Shown here one piece after another: positions 48,412 through 57,784 of a stretch of DNA of 60,402 bases. The translations under genes were made by a program, and so were the position numbers. Position 1 is the stretch's first letter. Each line of letters begins with the position of its first letter. The notes beneath the pieces are model-generated. The model was not told the DNA's origin. It saw nothing but the letters and a program-made list of their open reading frames with translations, and did no database searches. The stretch lies in the NCBI GenBank assembly GCA_015487495.1, contig WFPP01000122.1, positions 1 to 60,402 on the forward strand, read 5' to 3'. This DNA comes from Thiomicrorhabdus sp. (lineage in GTDB: Bacteria > Pseudomonadota > Gammaproteobacteria > Thiomicrospirales > Thiomicrospiraceae).

Positions 48412-49077
48412 TTAAATGTCCTGGTCATTTAGGTGATGCAATTGTTGAGGTTTACTTAAGACCGTTTGTTGAAACCAGACTTGATTGTTTTTTAATTGCA
48501 GTTTGTTTTGTGCAAACCATTGAATAACAAGCGGGTAAGCAAGATGTTCTTTTTGATGAACTTTTTCTTTTAGGCTTTCTTTGGTATCGTTTTCTGTAAT
48601 GGGAACCGTTGCCTGTAAAATAACAGGGCCACCATCCAGTTCAGGAGTGACAAAGTGAATGCTTAAACCGTGTTCCGTATCGCCTGCTTCCAATGCGCGT
48701 TGATGAGTATTAAGCCCTGTGTATTTAGGCAGTAATGAGGGGTGGATATTAATCATTTTTCCTAAAAAATGTTGAGTAAACGCGGGGGTTAAAATTCGCA
48801 TGAAGCCTGCCAGCACAACAAGGTCGATTTGTTTGGAATCAATCGCCATCTGTAAAGCGTAATCAAAGGCTTTGCGATGTTCAAATTTGCTGTGTTCAAT
48901 GATTTCTGTTGGGATATGGGCTTTTTCAGCTCGAATAAGCCCATAGGCATCTGCTTTGTTAGAGACCACTAAGGCAATTTCATATTCATGCGAATGCTGT
49001 TTTTGATGGTCAATAATGGTTTGAAGATTTGAGCCATTGCCTGAAATTAAGACGGCGATACGAATAGGTTGTTTCAT
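48412..49077 (-). CDS. purN: Phosphoribosylglycinamide formyltransferase
   Basis: Third step of purine synthesis: formyl-THF plus GAR gives FGAR. 221 aa. Conserved: IAVLISGNGSNLQTIID at the N-terminus, LAGFMRILTPAF, the catalytic block INIHPSLLPKYTGLNTHQRAL with Asn-His, and HFVTPELDGGPVILQATVPI with the catalytic Asp. It follows purM, the usual purMN pair, but an unusually strong hairpin (49118-49147) lies between the two. Confidence 0.95.
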   Translation of the reverse strand: MKQPIRIAVLISGNGSNLQTIIDHQKQHSHEYEIALVVSNKADAYGLIRAEKAHIPTEIIEHSKFEHRKAFDYALQMAIDSKQIDLVVLAGFMRILTPAFTQHFLGKMINIHPSLLPKYTGLNTHQRALEAGDTEHGLSIHFVTPELDGGPVILQATVPITENDTKESLKEKVHQKEHLAYPLVIQWFAQNKLQLKNNQVWFQQTVLSKPQQLHHLNDQDI

Positions 49078-49117
49078 AGTGTTTAAAAAAGAAAAGGCAT
49101 TAAAATTAGGGGGGGAG

Positions 49118-49147
49118 AAAAATCGTTCACATTGGTGAACGATTTTT
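49118..49147 (-). terminator. Bidirectional hairpin terminator between purM and purN
   Basis: AAAAATCGTTCAC (49118-49130), loop ATTG, GTGAACGATTTTT (49135-49147): a perfect 13-bp stem with T/A runs on both strands, 13 bp past the purM stop. It should attenuate or end purM transcription before purN. A G7 run (49109-49115) adjoins it. Confidence 0.88.
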
Positions 49148-49160
49148 GATTAAAGTGTGA

Positions 49161-50210
49161 CTAACATTGTACAAGTCTAACGCCAGGGGACTCGGTATCT
49201 GAGGTTTCGATCTGGCCAATTACCGAGACGGTTTCGCCTGTGGCCGTTAGTAAGTCAATGGCTTTTTGTTGTTCTGCTTGGTCAACCACGATAACCAAGC
49301 CAATACCGCAATTTAAGGTGCGGTGCATTTCTTCGTATTCAACATGACCGGCCTCTTGAATCCAGTCAAAAACAGGAGGACGTTGCCAACTGTTGGTATT
49401 AATATTTGCCATGGTATGGTTTGGCATAACACGTGGCAGGTTTTCCAGTAGCCCACCGCCAGTAATATGTGATATGGCATGAATATCAACCGATTTCATG
49501 AGTTCAAGTACTGATTTAACGTAAATTCTTGTGGGTGCCATTAGCGCATCAATAAGTGGTTGACCATGAATGTCGGTTTGCAAGTCGGCATGGTTAACTT
49601 CAATGATTTTACGAATTAATGAATAACCATTGGAGTGGGGACCCGTGGAAGCCAGTCCAAGCATAACATCGCCAGCCTTTACTTTTGTGCCATCAATTAA
49701 ATTTGCTTTTTCAACAATGCCGACGCAAAACCCAGCCAAATCGTAGTCACCATCATGGTACATGCCAGGCATTTCAGCTGTTTCCCCACCAATTAAAGCA
49801 CAACCCGATTGTAAGCAACCTTCTCCAATGCCTTTTACAACATCGGTTGCAACGTTAATTTCAAGTTTGCCAGTGGCATAATAGTCTAAAAAGAAAAGGG
49901 GTTCTGCGCCTTGCACAATCAGATCGTTGACGCACATGGCAACCAGATCAATTCCAACCTGATCATGTTTGCCACTGTCAATCGCAAGGCGCAATTTTGT
50001 TCCAACGCCATCTGTTCCCGAGACTAAAATGGGGTTTTTGTATTTGGCCATATCCAGTTCAAACAATGCACCAAAACCACCTAAAGAAGCGGGAACTTCT
50101 GGACGAGTAGTGGCTTTTGCAATGGGTTTAATGGCTTTAACAAGAGCATTTCCTGCGTCGATATCAACACCGGAATCTTTGTAACTAATGGATTGTTTAT
50201 TGGTTGTCAT
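49161..50210 (-). CDS. purM: Phosphoribosylformylglycinamidine cyclo-ligase
   Basis: Fifth step of purine synthesis: ATP-dependent closure of FGAM to AIR. 349 aa (E. coli 345). Conserved: [86 protein letters not shown] and [17 protein letters not shown]. It is divergent from the DUF2066 gene, a conserved neighbourhood (purM / DUF2066-hda). Confidence 0.96.
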   Translation of the reverse strand: MTTNKQSISYKDSGVDIDAGNALVKAIKPIAKATTRPEVPASLGGFGALFELDMAKYKNPILVSGTDGVGTKLRLAIDSGKHDQVGIDLVAMCVNDLIVQGAEPLFFLDYYATGKLEINVATDVVKGIGEGCLQSGCALIGGETAEMPGMYHDGDYDLAGFCVGIVEKANLIDGTKVKAGDVMLGLASTGPHSNGYSLIRKIIEVNHADLQTDIHGQPLIDALMAPTRIYVKSVLELMKSVDIHAISHITGGGLLENLPRVMPNHTMANINTNSWQRPPVFDWIQEAGHVEYEEMHRTLNCGIGLVIVVDQAEQQKAIDLLTATGETVSVIGQIETSDTESPGVRLVQC

Positions 50211-50380
50211 AGTCTCGATTCTAAATTTGCAAGGGGGTTAAAAAATAGGGTTTGTTTTTTGGCAGGCTCTAATATAGGGTTTGGTAAAATACTTGAAATA
50301 AACTGACATCGCTTTTAAAAGTCTATACCGACACGATTAAAAAATATTATGATATTGTAACGAAATTTTAAGAGCCAAGC

Positions 50381-51580
50381 ATGAGAAGTTTTCAGCGATT
50401 GATGCAAATTTTATTCCTCCCCCTGTTTTTGAGTATTTCACTCGGTGCATTGGCGAACTCGAATGAAAACCCGAAGGGTGATTTTTTTACCATCACATTG
50501 CCTTATGATGTGGATGTTTACGAACCATCGCAGGATGCATCCCCTCTCCCTATACAAACAGAGGAACTTTTTGAACAATCGTTGCAAAAAGCAATGGCTA
50601 TTTTACTGGTTCGGATGACGGGACAAAAAAAAATTTTACATTCTCGTGTTGGAAAAAAATACCTCTCTAACCCCAGAATATGGTTAAAAACGTATGATTT
50701 TTCGCCACGTGTGCAAGAAGGGGTTGTCGTAGGTCAAAATATTTTATTTTCATTTTTAGGTGATAAACTGCAAAAAGAGTTTCGCAACCGTTTTGTACCA
50801 ATTTGGCCCGCCTCGGAACGCCCCAATACATTGGTTATGGGAAGTCTGGTGCATGGAAAAACACTTATTAAACTGGACGGAAATGAAATGCAATATCGAC
50901 TTGATTTGGCATTTAGAGAATACCCCCAGCAAATTAAATTACCCATTACGATTCCAGAGTTTGCAGATCGGTTGCCTGCCAATCAATGGATATTGCCTGT
51001 AGAGTCATCCGAAATGCTCAAAATCATACCAAGTATTCAATCCCTTCTTGCACAAACAAAACAAGCGTATTTATTAAGCTTTAAGGCCATTATGAATGAC
51101 GCATATCAATATGAGCTAAACTGGGTTTTGTACAATCAAAAAGGTGAACCTGTTTTAACCGGGGTGCAAACGAGAGAAACAGGGGGGGGGAATTTTTCAG
51201 ACCTGACCAATGAGATGTTTGATCAAGTGATGACTTTTTATGCACAAATCTACCTTCAAGCTCTTCATCGCCATAAAACAGAAACGGATACTCAGGTAAT
51301 GTCTTTAACCGTTCATAATGTTCAGGACCCTCAACCTCTTTTGGAAATTGAGCGTTTATTGAAATCACAACCAGCCATGATTGATTCATTTGAGCTAGTT
51401 TCCATGCAGGCAGGCAAAGTTCAGTATAGAATGTCTACTCTTGTGGGCTATCAACGTATTTTTAACTGGGTTAAGAAGTGGCCAAAAATGACGCTGGTGG
51501 GAAGTGTGCCTGAACGTCGGAAAATTGATGTTCGTATCGACTCTAAAGGTTTATTTGAGTCAAAAGAAGGAGAGCAATAG
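50381..51580 (+). CDS. DUF2066 domain protein
   Basis: A 399-aa exported protein of unknown function. Signal peptide about residues 1-26 (ends LGALA-NS). The DUF2066 part is recognisable from FEQSLQKAMAILLVRMTGQ, NPRIWLKTYDF, LWLP-like FVPIWPASERPNTLVMGS and INQWILP-type ANQWILPVESSEM. The family usually sits next to hda and divergent to purM, as here. Codons TGGGN are a G9 run (51182-51190), a possible slippage site. The TAG stop overlaps the GTG of hda by one base. Confidence 0.85.
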   Translation: MRSFQRLMQILFLPLFLSISLGALANSNENPKGDFFTITLPYDVDVYEPSQDASPLPIQTEELFEQSLQKAMAILLVRMTGQKKILHSRVGKKYLSNPRIWLKTYDFSPRVQEGVVVGQNILFSFLGDKLQKEFRNRFVPIWPASERPNTLVMGSLVHGKTLIKLDGNEMQYRLDLAFREYPQQIKLPITIPEFADRLPANQWILPVESSEMLKIIPSIQSLLAQTKQAYLLSFKAIMNDAYQYELNWVLYNQKGEPVLTGVQTRETGGGNFSDLTNEMFDQVMTFYAQIYLQALHRHKTETDTQVMSLTVHNVQDPQPLLEIERLLKSQPAMIDSFELVSMQAGKVQYRMSTLVGYQRIFNWVKKWPKMTLVGSVPERRKIDVRIDSKGLFESKEGEQ

Positions 51581-52299
51581 TGTTTGTACAGTTGCCGTTA
51601 AAAATCGGCTTGCGAGACGATGCCTGTTTTGAAACCTTTGTGACAGAAAAAGAGTCTCTTGCCTTGGCTTTTAACGGCTTGCAAAGTGCACTCACACAGC
51701 CCGGAGGCAGTGCCTTTTATTTATATGGTGAAACGGGCGTTGGTAAAACACATTTATTGCAAGCCTCGTGTCGTTTTATTACCGAGCAGGGCCAGGCCAG
51801 TGTGTATTTGCCATTTGAGGATCATTCCTTACCCCTGATTCCCGATGTGCTAACGGGATTGGAGCAAATGCCACTGGTCTGTTTGGATGATATGAATGGC
51901 ATGATTGGTCAGGCAAAATGGGAAGTTGCATTAGCAAATTTAATTACCAAATCTAGTGTACAAGGGCACACATTAATTTTAACGGGGGCTGTTCCGATGA
52001 ACGATTGGGACATTGCCACGACTGATTTGGCCAAGTCGCTGATGACAGTATTGCCGATTGAAATGCAGGCGCTTGTAGAAAAAGAAGAGATTATTCTTGC
52101 CTTGCAACGCCACAGCAAACGTTTGGGGTTTGAGTTGCCAAATGATGTTGGAAATTATTTAATTAAACAGTTTTCGATGGATCTTCAAGAGTTATTAGCG
52201 GTATTAAAGCTATTGGAGCAAGCCACGTTGGTTGAAAAAAGGCGTTTAACCTTGCCTTTTGTTAAGGAAACTCTGAATAAGCCCCTTAACATTCTGTGA
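51580..52299 (+). CDS. hda: DnaA regulatory inactivator Hda, C-terminus replaced by a MITE
   Basis: AAA+ homologue of DnaA that, bound to the clamp, triggers DnaA-ATP hydrolysis (RIDA). The GTG start at 51580 gives 239 aa. The N-terminus VQLPLKIG carries a short clamp-binding QLPL; Walker A is GETGVGKT (residues 50-57) and Walker B LVCLDDMNGM. The C-terminus is abnormal: after LTLPFVK the residues ETLNKPLNIL and the TGA come from a MITE at 52262. Removing the MITE restores PFVKQVLQQT and a TAA, 235 aa in all, close to E. coli's 233. The core is intact, so function is probably kept. Confidence 0.92.
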   Translation: MFVQLPLKIGLRDDACFETFVTEKESLALAFNGLQSALTQPGGSAFYLYGETGVGKTHLLQASCRFITEQGQASVYLPFEDHSLPLIPDVLTGLEQMPLVCLDDMNGMIGQAKWEVALANLITKSSVQGHTLILTGAVPMNDWDIATTDLAKSLMTVLPIEMQALVEKEEIILALQRHSKRLGFELPNDVGNYLIKQFSMDLQELLAVLKLLEQATLVEKRRLTLPFVKETLNKPLNIL

Positions 52300-52458
52300 G
52301 TCATCAAGCCTTCCTTTTCCCAGGCATGTTTTGCAGGGAATGGTTATTCCATTCACAAGAAGCATAACAGCCAAGAAGCATAACAGTGAAGAGGAAGGCT
52401 TGAAGGCTCACCCTGCGGCGTTGTTAGAAATTAAGGGACTTACTCAGAGCTTCCTTAA
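52262..52458. mobile_element. IS5-like deletion derivative (family A ends) in the 3' end of hda
   Basis: Flanked by a perfect TTAA duplication (52262-52265, 52455-52458). Ends: left GGAAACTCTGAATAAGCCCC, right in reverse GGAAGCTCTGAGTAAGTCCC. The interior differs from the short family A copies: it has a second inverted repeat (GTGAGTCATCAAGCCTTCC against GTGAGCCTTCAAGCCTTCC), a small hairpin GAATGG/CCATTC and a 14-bp direct repeat AAGAAGCATAACAG (52357-52370, 52373-52386). It encodes no transposase. Confidence 0.85.
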
Positions 52459-52536
52459 ACAGGTTTTACAACAGACGTAACTGAAACGAATCAATACGAT
52501 AAAACACAGTAAATAAACCCTTTAAGGAATAAATGA

Positions 52537-53082
52537 ATGATGAATTTTTCAAGTATTAGAGTTATTATTTTGAGTCTGCTCTTTTTTCTTTTTGCATGGA
52601 GTGCAACCGCCCATAGTGCAGAACTTAAAGAAGACGTTAAATTTATTGATCTGGAAGGCAAGGAGACCATGCTTTCAGACTATAAAGGCAAGTGGGTAAT
52701 TGTCAATTTATGGGCCACATGGTGTCCACCGTGTTTGGTTGAAATTCCAGATTTAATTATGTTTCATGAAGAGCATAAAGACAAAGATGCCATTGTGATT
52801 GGTGTGAACTATGAAGACATTGGTATTGATAAAGTAAAAGCCTTTGCCAAAGAACAAATGATTAATTTTCCCATTGTTCGTTTTGAGGGCAAAGTGGATG
52901 GTATTAATAGTCCGTTTGGTCGAATATACGGCTTGCCAACCTCTTATATGGTTGCGCCTGATGGACAGGTTGTTGCAGTAAGAACGGGTATGGTAGATCA
53001 AAAAATGTTAGAGAATTTTATGGACAAATACAACGATATGAACCCACCTCAAGAATCATCTGATTCAGATAAAACAGAATAA
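52537..53082 (+). CDS. TlpA-like periplasmic thioredoxin
   Basis: A 181-aa thiol-disulfide oxidoreductase. Signal peptide about residues 1-28 (ends TAHSA). The thioredoxin fold holds the active site W62-C63-P-P-C66 in VIVNLWATWCPPCLVEIPDL and the cis-proline in GRIYGLPTSYMVAPDG. TlpA/ResA-type proteins reduce cysteines in the periplasm, for example during cytochrome c maturation; the client here is not shown. A ribosome-binding site (aagga) precedes the start. The next gene begins 10 bp later. Confidence 0.9.
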   Translation: MMNFSSIRVIILSLLFFLFAWSATAHSAELKEDVKFIDLEGKETMLSDYKGKWVIVNLWATWCPPCLVEIPDLIMFHEEHKDKDAIVIGVNYEDIGIDKVKAFAKEQMINFPIVRFEGKVDGINSPFGRIYGLPTSYMVAPDGQVVAVRTGMVDQKMLENFMDKYNDMNPPQESSDSDKTE

Positions 53083-53092
53083 GGGTGAGTAA

Positions 53093-53353
53093 ATGCTTTC
53101 AAAACGTTTACATTACGGCTTAAAATATTGGCGTCTGGCCTTGCATTTGATTTTTAAAACTAGGTATTTTGGAGTCAATAATGCATGGTGGGCCTCGCAA
53201 CCCTCTGCTATTGGATGGCATTGGTATCAAATTCTTTGGGGCGTTGTGACCATTGTGCCAATTGTGCGTAACTATCAATCACTTAAAGTAAGAAGTTGTT
53301 TAGGCTGGTTACCAGAATCTGAATGCCTTGCACTGGGGTTTAAAGTCAATTAA
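53093..53353 (+). CDS. Small Trp-rich basic hypothetical protein
   Basis: An 86-aa protein I do not recognise. It is rich in Trp (W14, W32, W33, W42, W44, W49, W71) and basic at the N-terminus (MLSKRLHYGLKYWRLALHLIFK), with one possible membrane segment around residues 42-60 (WHWYQILWGVVTIVPIV). AAGGGTGAG precedes the ATG at good spacing and it lies 10 bp after the TlpA-like gene, which supports real expression. Its function is unknown. Confidence 0.65.
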   Translation: MLSKRLHYGLKYWRLALHLIFKTRYFGVNNAWWASQPSAIGWHWYQILWGVVTIVPIVRNYQSLKVRSCLGWLPESECLALGFKVN

Positions 53354-53389
53354 AAAAGGCATTTAACACCTTTTTAGGGGGGGATAAAA

Positions 53390-54211
53390 ATGATTCAAAT
53401 GGATTTGGAGCAACGGCAATCGTTGCGTTTTTTACGCCCTTTTTTAGTAACGGATAAAGAAGATGAGCATTTCTCAGCCCCGTTTGAAGGGCTGGATGTG
53501 AATTTAACCGGGTTAAGTTTTTGGGTTGATGAGCCCGATTATTTTTTACCAGAACAACAAATTAGTCTTAGAATCAAAAACAGTGAGACTAATGAAGTTT
53601 ATTGTTTGGAAAGTGTGGAAGTGGTGCATCAACGTGAAGAAGAGGGGCGTTTTTTATGCGGTTGTCATATTGTTCAAGTAACCAGCTCCCAGCTTTTATC
53701 TCATCACCGAACCGTAATGACTGATGAAAAGACCGCATTAGTTTCTATGGCTGCTTCCAAACTTTCCGAGTTTGACTTTGTCGAAGATGGTTCAACCTTA
53801 TCGACAGATCAAGCCGATTTTCAGGAAGCCAGTATGGCATTAAACCTTGCTGTTTCACAACTGACCTCCAGCCGAAATTGGGGGCATGTTTTATTACAAG
53901 ACATTCAAAACACCATTGATGCCGCACAGGGTGACCAAGTGGGTGTTGAGTCATTTAAAACTATTTTTAGACAGTTTTCTGATTATTACGATCACATAAG
54001 CGACACCACCATCGCACTGGGCATGTTGGCAAAGCTTCTTGCCCACACACCAGATAACCCAGTTGATAAACAGTCTTGGAAAACCCTTATTTCAGATTTT
54101 GAAGCCCGTTTTCTGACAGAACAGCAACAGGTTGCTTACGACTTTATGCATCAAGGCATGAGTGCGGATGAAGCCTTTAAACAGGCAGAAGAGTATCTTA
54201 GGGGATTGTAA
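53390..54211 (+). CDS. PilZ-like domain protein
   Basis: A 273-aa protein. The first 110 residues look like a PilZ domain: R9-Q-S-L-R13 fits RxxxR and DVNLTGLSFWV fits D-x-[SN]-x-x-G, followed by ISLRIK and a VEVVHQREEEGRFLCGCHIV strand. These motifs bind cyclic di-GMP in the family, though the Asn for Ser swap leaves binding uncertain. The C-terminal half is helical (HVLLQDIQNTIDAA, YDHISDTTIALGMLAKLLAH) and unrecognised. The stop overlaps the 3' end of the opposing adaptor gene by 14 bp. Confidence 0.65.
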   Translation: MIQMDLEQRQSLRFLRPFLVTDKEDEHFSAPFEGLDVNLTGLSFWVDEPDYFLPEQQISLRIKNSETNEVYCLESVEVVHQREEEGRFLCGCHIVQVTSSQLLSHHRTVMTDEKTALVSMAASKLSEFDFVEDGSTLSTDQADFQEASMALNLAVSQLTSSRNWGHVLLQDIQNTIDAAQGDQVGVESFKTIFRQFSDYYDHISDTTIALGMLAKLLAHTPDNPVDKQSWKTLISDFEARFLTEQQQVAYDFMHQGMSADEAFKQAEEYLRGL

Positions 54212-55409
54212 CACTTACTCCATCATCAATTAAATCACTTGGGTGGTTAATAATCGTTTGTCCTTCCTTTAATCCCGTAAGGACTTGTGCGCTTAAACCA
54301 TTTTGGTGTCCTAAAGTCACTTTCTGACGTTTGGCTTTGTTATTTTCGACTGTAAAGACGGCCCACCCTCCTTGATAGCGAAAGAGAGCGCTGGCAGGAA
54401 CTTGTAATACTTCTTCGTTGTGCCAAAGAATAAATTTAGCCTCCACACGATAAGCATCTCCCAAGCGTTGCCATTGTTCTATGGGAGAAGTGAAGTCTGA
54501 AATAACCCATACCCGTTGCTCTTCCACCCCTAATGCGGATACTTTGGTAAATCCAATGGGTTCAATTCGGCGAACTACAGCTTCTAACGGATGATCGCCT
54601 CCCCAGCGTTCCAGTATGACTTTCATACCGGGTTTAATTTTAACCGCATCCGCCGACAGCACATCTACTTCCAGCTCCAGAGCAGAAGGGTTTCCAATTT
54701 CTAAAAGAGCTTCACCAATACTGACTGGGCTGTCGCACTGGCGTACCACTTTTAGAATGTTGCCGTCAATGGGGGATTTGATTAGAACATGTGGTTTGGA
54801 ACTGTTTTCGGATGTGTTGTGTGCGTATTCCAGAGTGGTTAAGGCTGCTTTAAGTTCATGTTGGGCAACTTCAACCTGAAATCTGGCTCGGCGTTGGTTG
54901 GTGAGTGCGGTAATCGAGGTTGTTTTGGCTTTATCATAAACATCTTGAGAAATAAGTCCTTTTTTGAGTAAAGGTTGATAGCGCTTGACCTCATTTTCAG
55001 CCTGTTGAGCCGCTGCATTTGACGAACGAACTTGTTCTTTTGCAACCTTTAATGCCGATTTGGCAACTTGAATATTGGCTTCGGCCTGAGCACGGCTTCG
55101 GGCATCCAGTTCCTGGGGAAGAAGAGGGGAGATACTAAGCAGGGTTTGGCCTTGTGTGACAACATCTCCCACTTTTAACTGCATTTGACAAGTCATGCCA
55201 TTAACGGGAGCGGCAATAACATAGCGATCAATAATGCGAGTTTTCCCATCTTTTTCAATGCTGGTGGTTAAGGGAGCGCGTGAGACCTTAACGCTTTCAA
55301 TGACAATGGGGTTGGGCCAAAACCCCCAAGTCAGCAAAGCGATTATGAGTAGCCCTGAAACCAATATACCAGGGTGATTTTGTATTGGGCGTTTTAATGA
55401 ATGAGGCAT
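54198..55409 (-). CDS. HlyD/MacA-type periplasmic adaptor of an ABC efflux system
   Basis: A 403-aa membrane-fusion protein. Single N-terminal membrane anchor at about residues 14-31 (GILVSGLLIIALLTWGFW), a split lipoyl domain (GMTCQMQLKVGDVVTQGQTLLSI and IKSPIDGNILKVVRQCDSPVSIGEALLEIG), a coiled-coil hairpin (about 95-180) and beta-barrel parts (VEAKFILWHNEEVLQVPASALF). It starts 4 bp after the FtsX permease stop, the last gene of an ATPase-permease-adaptor operon. The substrate is unknown. Confidence 0.9.
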   Translation of the reverse strand: MPHSLKRPIQNHPGILVSGLLIIALLTWGFWPNPIVIESVKVSRAPLTTSIEKDGKTRIIDRYVIAAPVNGMTCQMQLKVGDVVTQGQTLLSISPLLPQELDARSRAQAEANIQVAKSALKVAKEQVRSSNAAAQQAENEVKRYQPLLKKGLISQDVYDKAKTTSITALTNQRRARFQVEVAQHELKAALTTLEYAHNTSENSSKPHVLIKSPIDGNILKVVRQCDSPVSIGEALLEIGNPSALELEVDVLSADAVKIKPGMKVILERWGGDHPLEAVVRRIEPIGFTKVSALGVEEQRVWVISDFTSPIEQWQRLGDAYRVEAKFILWHNEEVLQVPASALFRYQGGWAVFTVENNKAKRQKVTLGHQNGLSAQVLTGLKEGQTIINHPSDLIDDGVSVTIP

Positions 55410-55413
55410 GATG

Positions 55414-57777
55414 TTATTCCTTAGACTTTAATACTGCTACCATATCAAGGCGGGCAAGGTTTCGCCAGATAATACTGGCAGAGAGAATAAAAGATACAAT
55501 GACTACGAGGGCGGCACGGGCATAAACCTCCGTTTCCAGTACCAGTGGTACGCGGTATAAATCACTCTCAAAATTAATAGAAAGATACCAGCATAAACCG
55601 TAGCCAATAACAAATCCGAGAGGAATGGCAATTAAGGTTAATATCCCTTGTTCCCCCAGTAAAATATAGGCCACTTCACCACGAGTAAACCCTAAAACAC
55701 GCAAACTGGCCAACTCTCTATTTCGTTCGGAAAGTGCAATACGCAAACTGTTATATACCACACCAAATGCAATACTGCCTCCCAGTAATGTTGTGATGAA
55801 GGTAAAAAATAAAATGGTGTCATTCATGGTGTCATAAAACCCTGAAATGGACGACTCTTGTTCAATCACGCCTATCACTTGGGGCATATTCTTAATCTCT
55901 TTGTATGCCGATTGTTGAAACAGGGCATCCACTTTTAAATACGCCCCTGAAACCACATCGCCTTCTTTTAGCTTTTGATTTAAGTTGCTGCGTTGAAGAT
56001 AGGCATTTAACCCTAAATATTGTTTAGCGGTTCCAGCAACAGGAATATTGAGAGTTGGTCGGTTACCTTCAAGTATTTCAATAGTGAGCATATCCCCCGC
56101 TTTTATATGTAGTTTTTGGGCTAGATAATCGGTTAAAATGACGCCATTTTCAGGTAAATAAATCTCTTTCAGGTTGCGATCCAGTAAGCGAGAAAGCTGG
56201 CTGTTTCGCTCAATGCCATTAAGCGAAGTACGATAATAACGGTGTTTAAAAGAAAGTTTGGCTTTAACCTGCCGAAAACCTTCAACATACTCAATGCCTT
56301 GAAGGCCTTTTAAAGAATAGAGAGATGTTTGTGATGTGGGTTCACGATAAAGTGCGATAAAATCTTCCCGCTGGCTCATATTGTATTGAACCTTAATCAT
56401 TTCATCAATCGCTCCTTTTTGAAAGCCACCCACCATCATAATGCCACAGGCCATACTGATGCCTAATATGGTAAGTAAGGATTTTAAGGGACGGCGTTCA
56501 ATGTGGCGTAAAACCATACGGCTGGGTTGTGAAAACCGCGCTTGTAACCCTAATCGTTCAATTAACGTTTGCTTATACAGAACAGGTTGTTCAGGTTGCA
56601 TGCCTTGTGCAGGAGGTAAGCGAGCGGCCTGTCTAACAGAATACAGCGTACCAGCCATTGCGACGGTAACCGTAATTAAGATGGCGTAGGCGATAATATC
56701 GGGTTTGAGTTGATAGAGCATATAAGGCAAGCTATAAATATTCATATACAGATAGCTCATGGCGTGTCCCATCCAGGTTCCCACGCCGATGCCTATGAGG
56801 ATACCAAAGGCGGTAATCATTAAAACCAGTTTACTGTAGTGTAATGCAATGTCTGTATTACGGTAGCCAAAGGCTTTTAAAGTGGCGATTTGTTCACGTT
56901 CCAGTGCAATTAATCGACTGACAACAACATTCAGTAAAAAAGCCGCAACGCCCAAAAAAATAATGGGAAACAGGGTTGCCATATTTTGTAGTTGCTTAAG
57001 TTCTTCAGTTAAAAACTGGTTGGAAACCTGTTTTTCCCGAGCGTAAGCCCCAATGCCTCCATAGGGCTTTAAAAGTTGATCCAGTTGATCAATAACATCC
57101 TCTTTATTCCCATTTTTGGTGAGGGTAAGAGAGACATGATTAAAAGCCCCCTGCATATCAAACGCACTGGCAAGAGGCGTGCGTGCCATCCACATAACAC
57201 CGTAACTTTTATGATTGGGAAACATAGCACCTGGAGCAATTTGATAAATGTATTCGGGAGACATGGCTGTACCAATAATGGTTAATTTTTTACTGCGCCC
57301 ATTAATAATGGCTTTAATATTGTCGCCTTCCATTAAGTTATGTGCGTTGGCAAACTCCTTACTTAAAATAATTTCATTATCTCGATTTGGATCGAGTAAG
57401 CGGCCACTGCGTAACAAAATTTGATTTAATACGCCGGTGCTGTTGTCGGGTAACGAAATTAAATGTCCACTAGCCGGATTGTCATACCCTGCAATGTCTA
57501 AATTAATATAGCTGATTACTCGGGTTTGAACCTGATCAACCCCTTTAATTTCTTGAATATGCTGTTTAACGGATAAAGGTGCGCGTTTAAGAGCGGTAAA
57601 AATATCCGCAAACTGGTGTTCTTGGTAATACGTTTCACGAGTTTCATATAGTGAGTCGTAAGTGCTTAATGACATAATAAAAACAGCAACACCACTCACA
57701 ATAACCATGACAATCGCCAATGCTTGTAAGCGCATATTCCATAGTTCTCGCCATAATTTTATATCAATCGCTTTCAT
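55414..57777 (-). CDS. ABC transporter permease with two FtsX domains
   Basis: A 787-aa inner-membrane permease. One membrane helix at residues 17-38 (LAIVMVIVSGVAVFIMSL) precedes a periplasmic part (about 45-260). The first FtsX region follows (LFPIIFLGVAAFLLNVVVSRL, LVLMITAFGILIGIGVG, IIAYAILITVTVAMAG), then a helix ILGISMACGIMMVGG, a second periplasmic domain and the second FtsX region (FFTFITTLLGGSIAFGVVYN, GILTLIAIPLGFVIGYGLCWYL, ALVVIVSFILSASII). It pairs with the ATPase 8 bp upstream and the adaptor downstream, a MacB/LolC-like mechanotransmission exporter. Confidence 0.9.
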   Translation of the reverse strand: MKAIDIKLWRELWNMRLQALAIVMVIVSGVAVFIMSLSTYDSLYETRETYYQEHQFADIFTALKRAPLSVKQHIQEIKGVDQVQTRVISYINLDIAGYDNPASGHLISLPDNSTGVLNQILLRSGRLLDPNRDNEIILSKEFANAHNLMEGDNIKAIINGRSKKLTIIGTAMSPEYIYQIAPGAMFPNHKSYGVMWMARTPLASAFDMQGAFNHVSLTLTKNGNKEDVIDQLDQLLKPYGGIGAYAREKQVSNQFLTEELKQLQNMATLFPIIFLGVAAFLLNVVVSRLIALEREQIATLKAFGYRNTDIALHYSKLVLMITAFGILIGIGVGTWMGHAMSYLYMNIYSLPYMLYQLKPDIIAYAILITVTVAMAGTLYSVRQAARLPPAQGMQPEQPVLYKQTLIERLGLQARFSQPSRMVLRHIERRPLKSLLTILGISMACGIMMVGGFQKGAIDEMIKVQYNMSQREDFIALYREPTSQTSLYSLKGLQGIEYVEGFRQVKAKLSFKHRYYRTSLNGIERNSQLSRLLDRNLKEIYLPENGVILTDYLAQKLHIKAGDMLTIEILEGNRPTLNIPVAGTAKQYLGLNAYLQRSNLNQKLKEGDVVSGAYLKVDALFQQSAYKEIKNMPQVIGVIEQESSISGFYDTMNDTILFFTFITTLLGGSIAFGVVYNSLRIALSERNRELASLRVLGFTRGEVAYILLGEQGILTLIAIPLGFVIGYGLCWYLSINFESDLYRVPLVLETEVYARAALVVIVSFILSASIIWRNLARLDMVAVLKSKE

Positions 57778-57784
57778 GGCGTAG

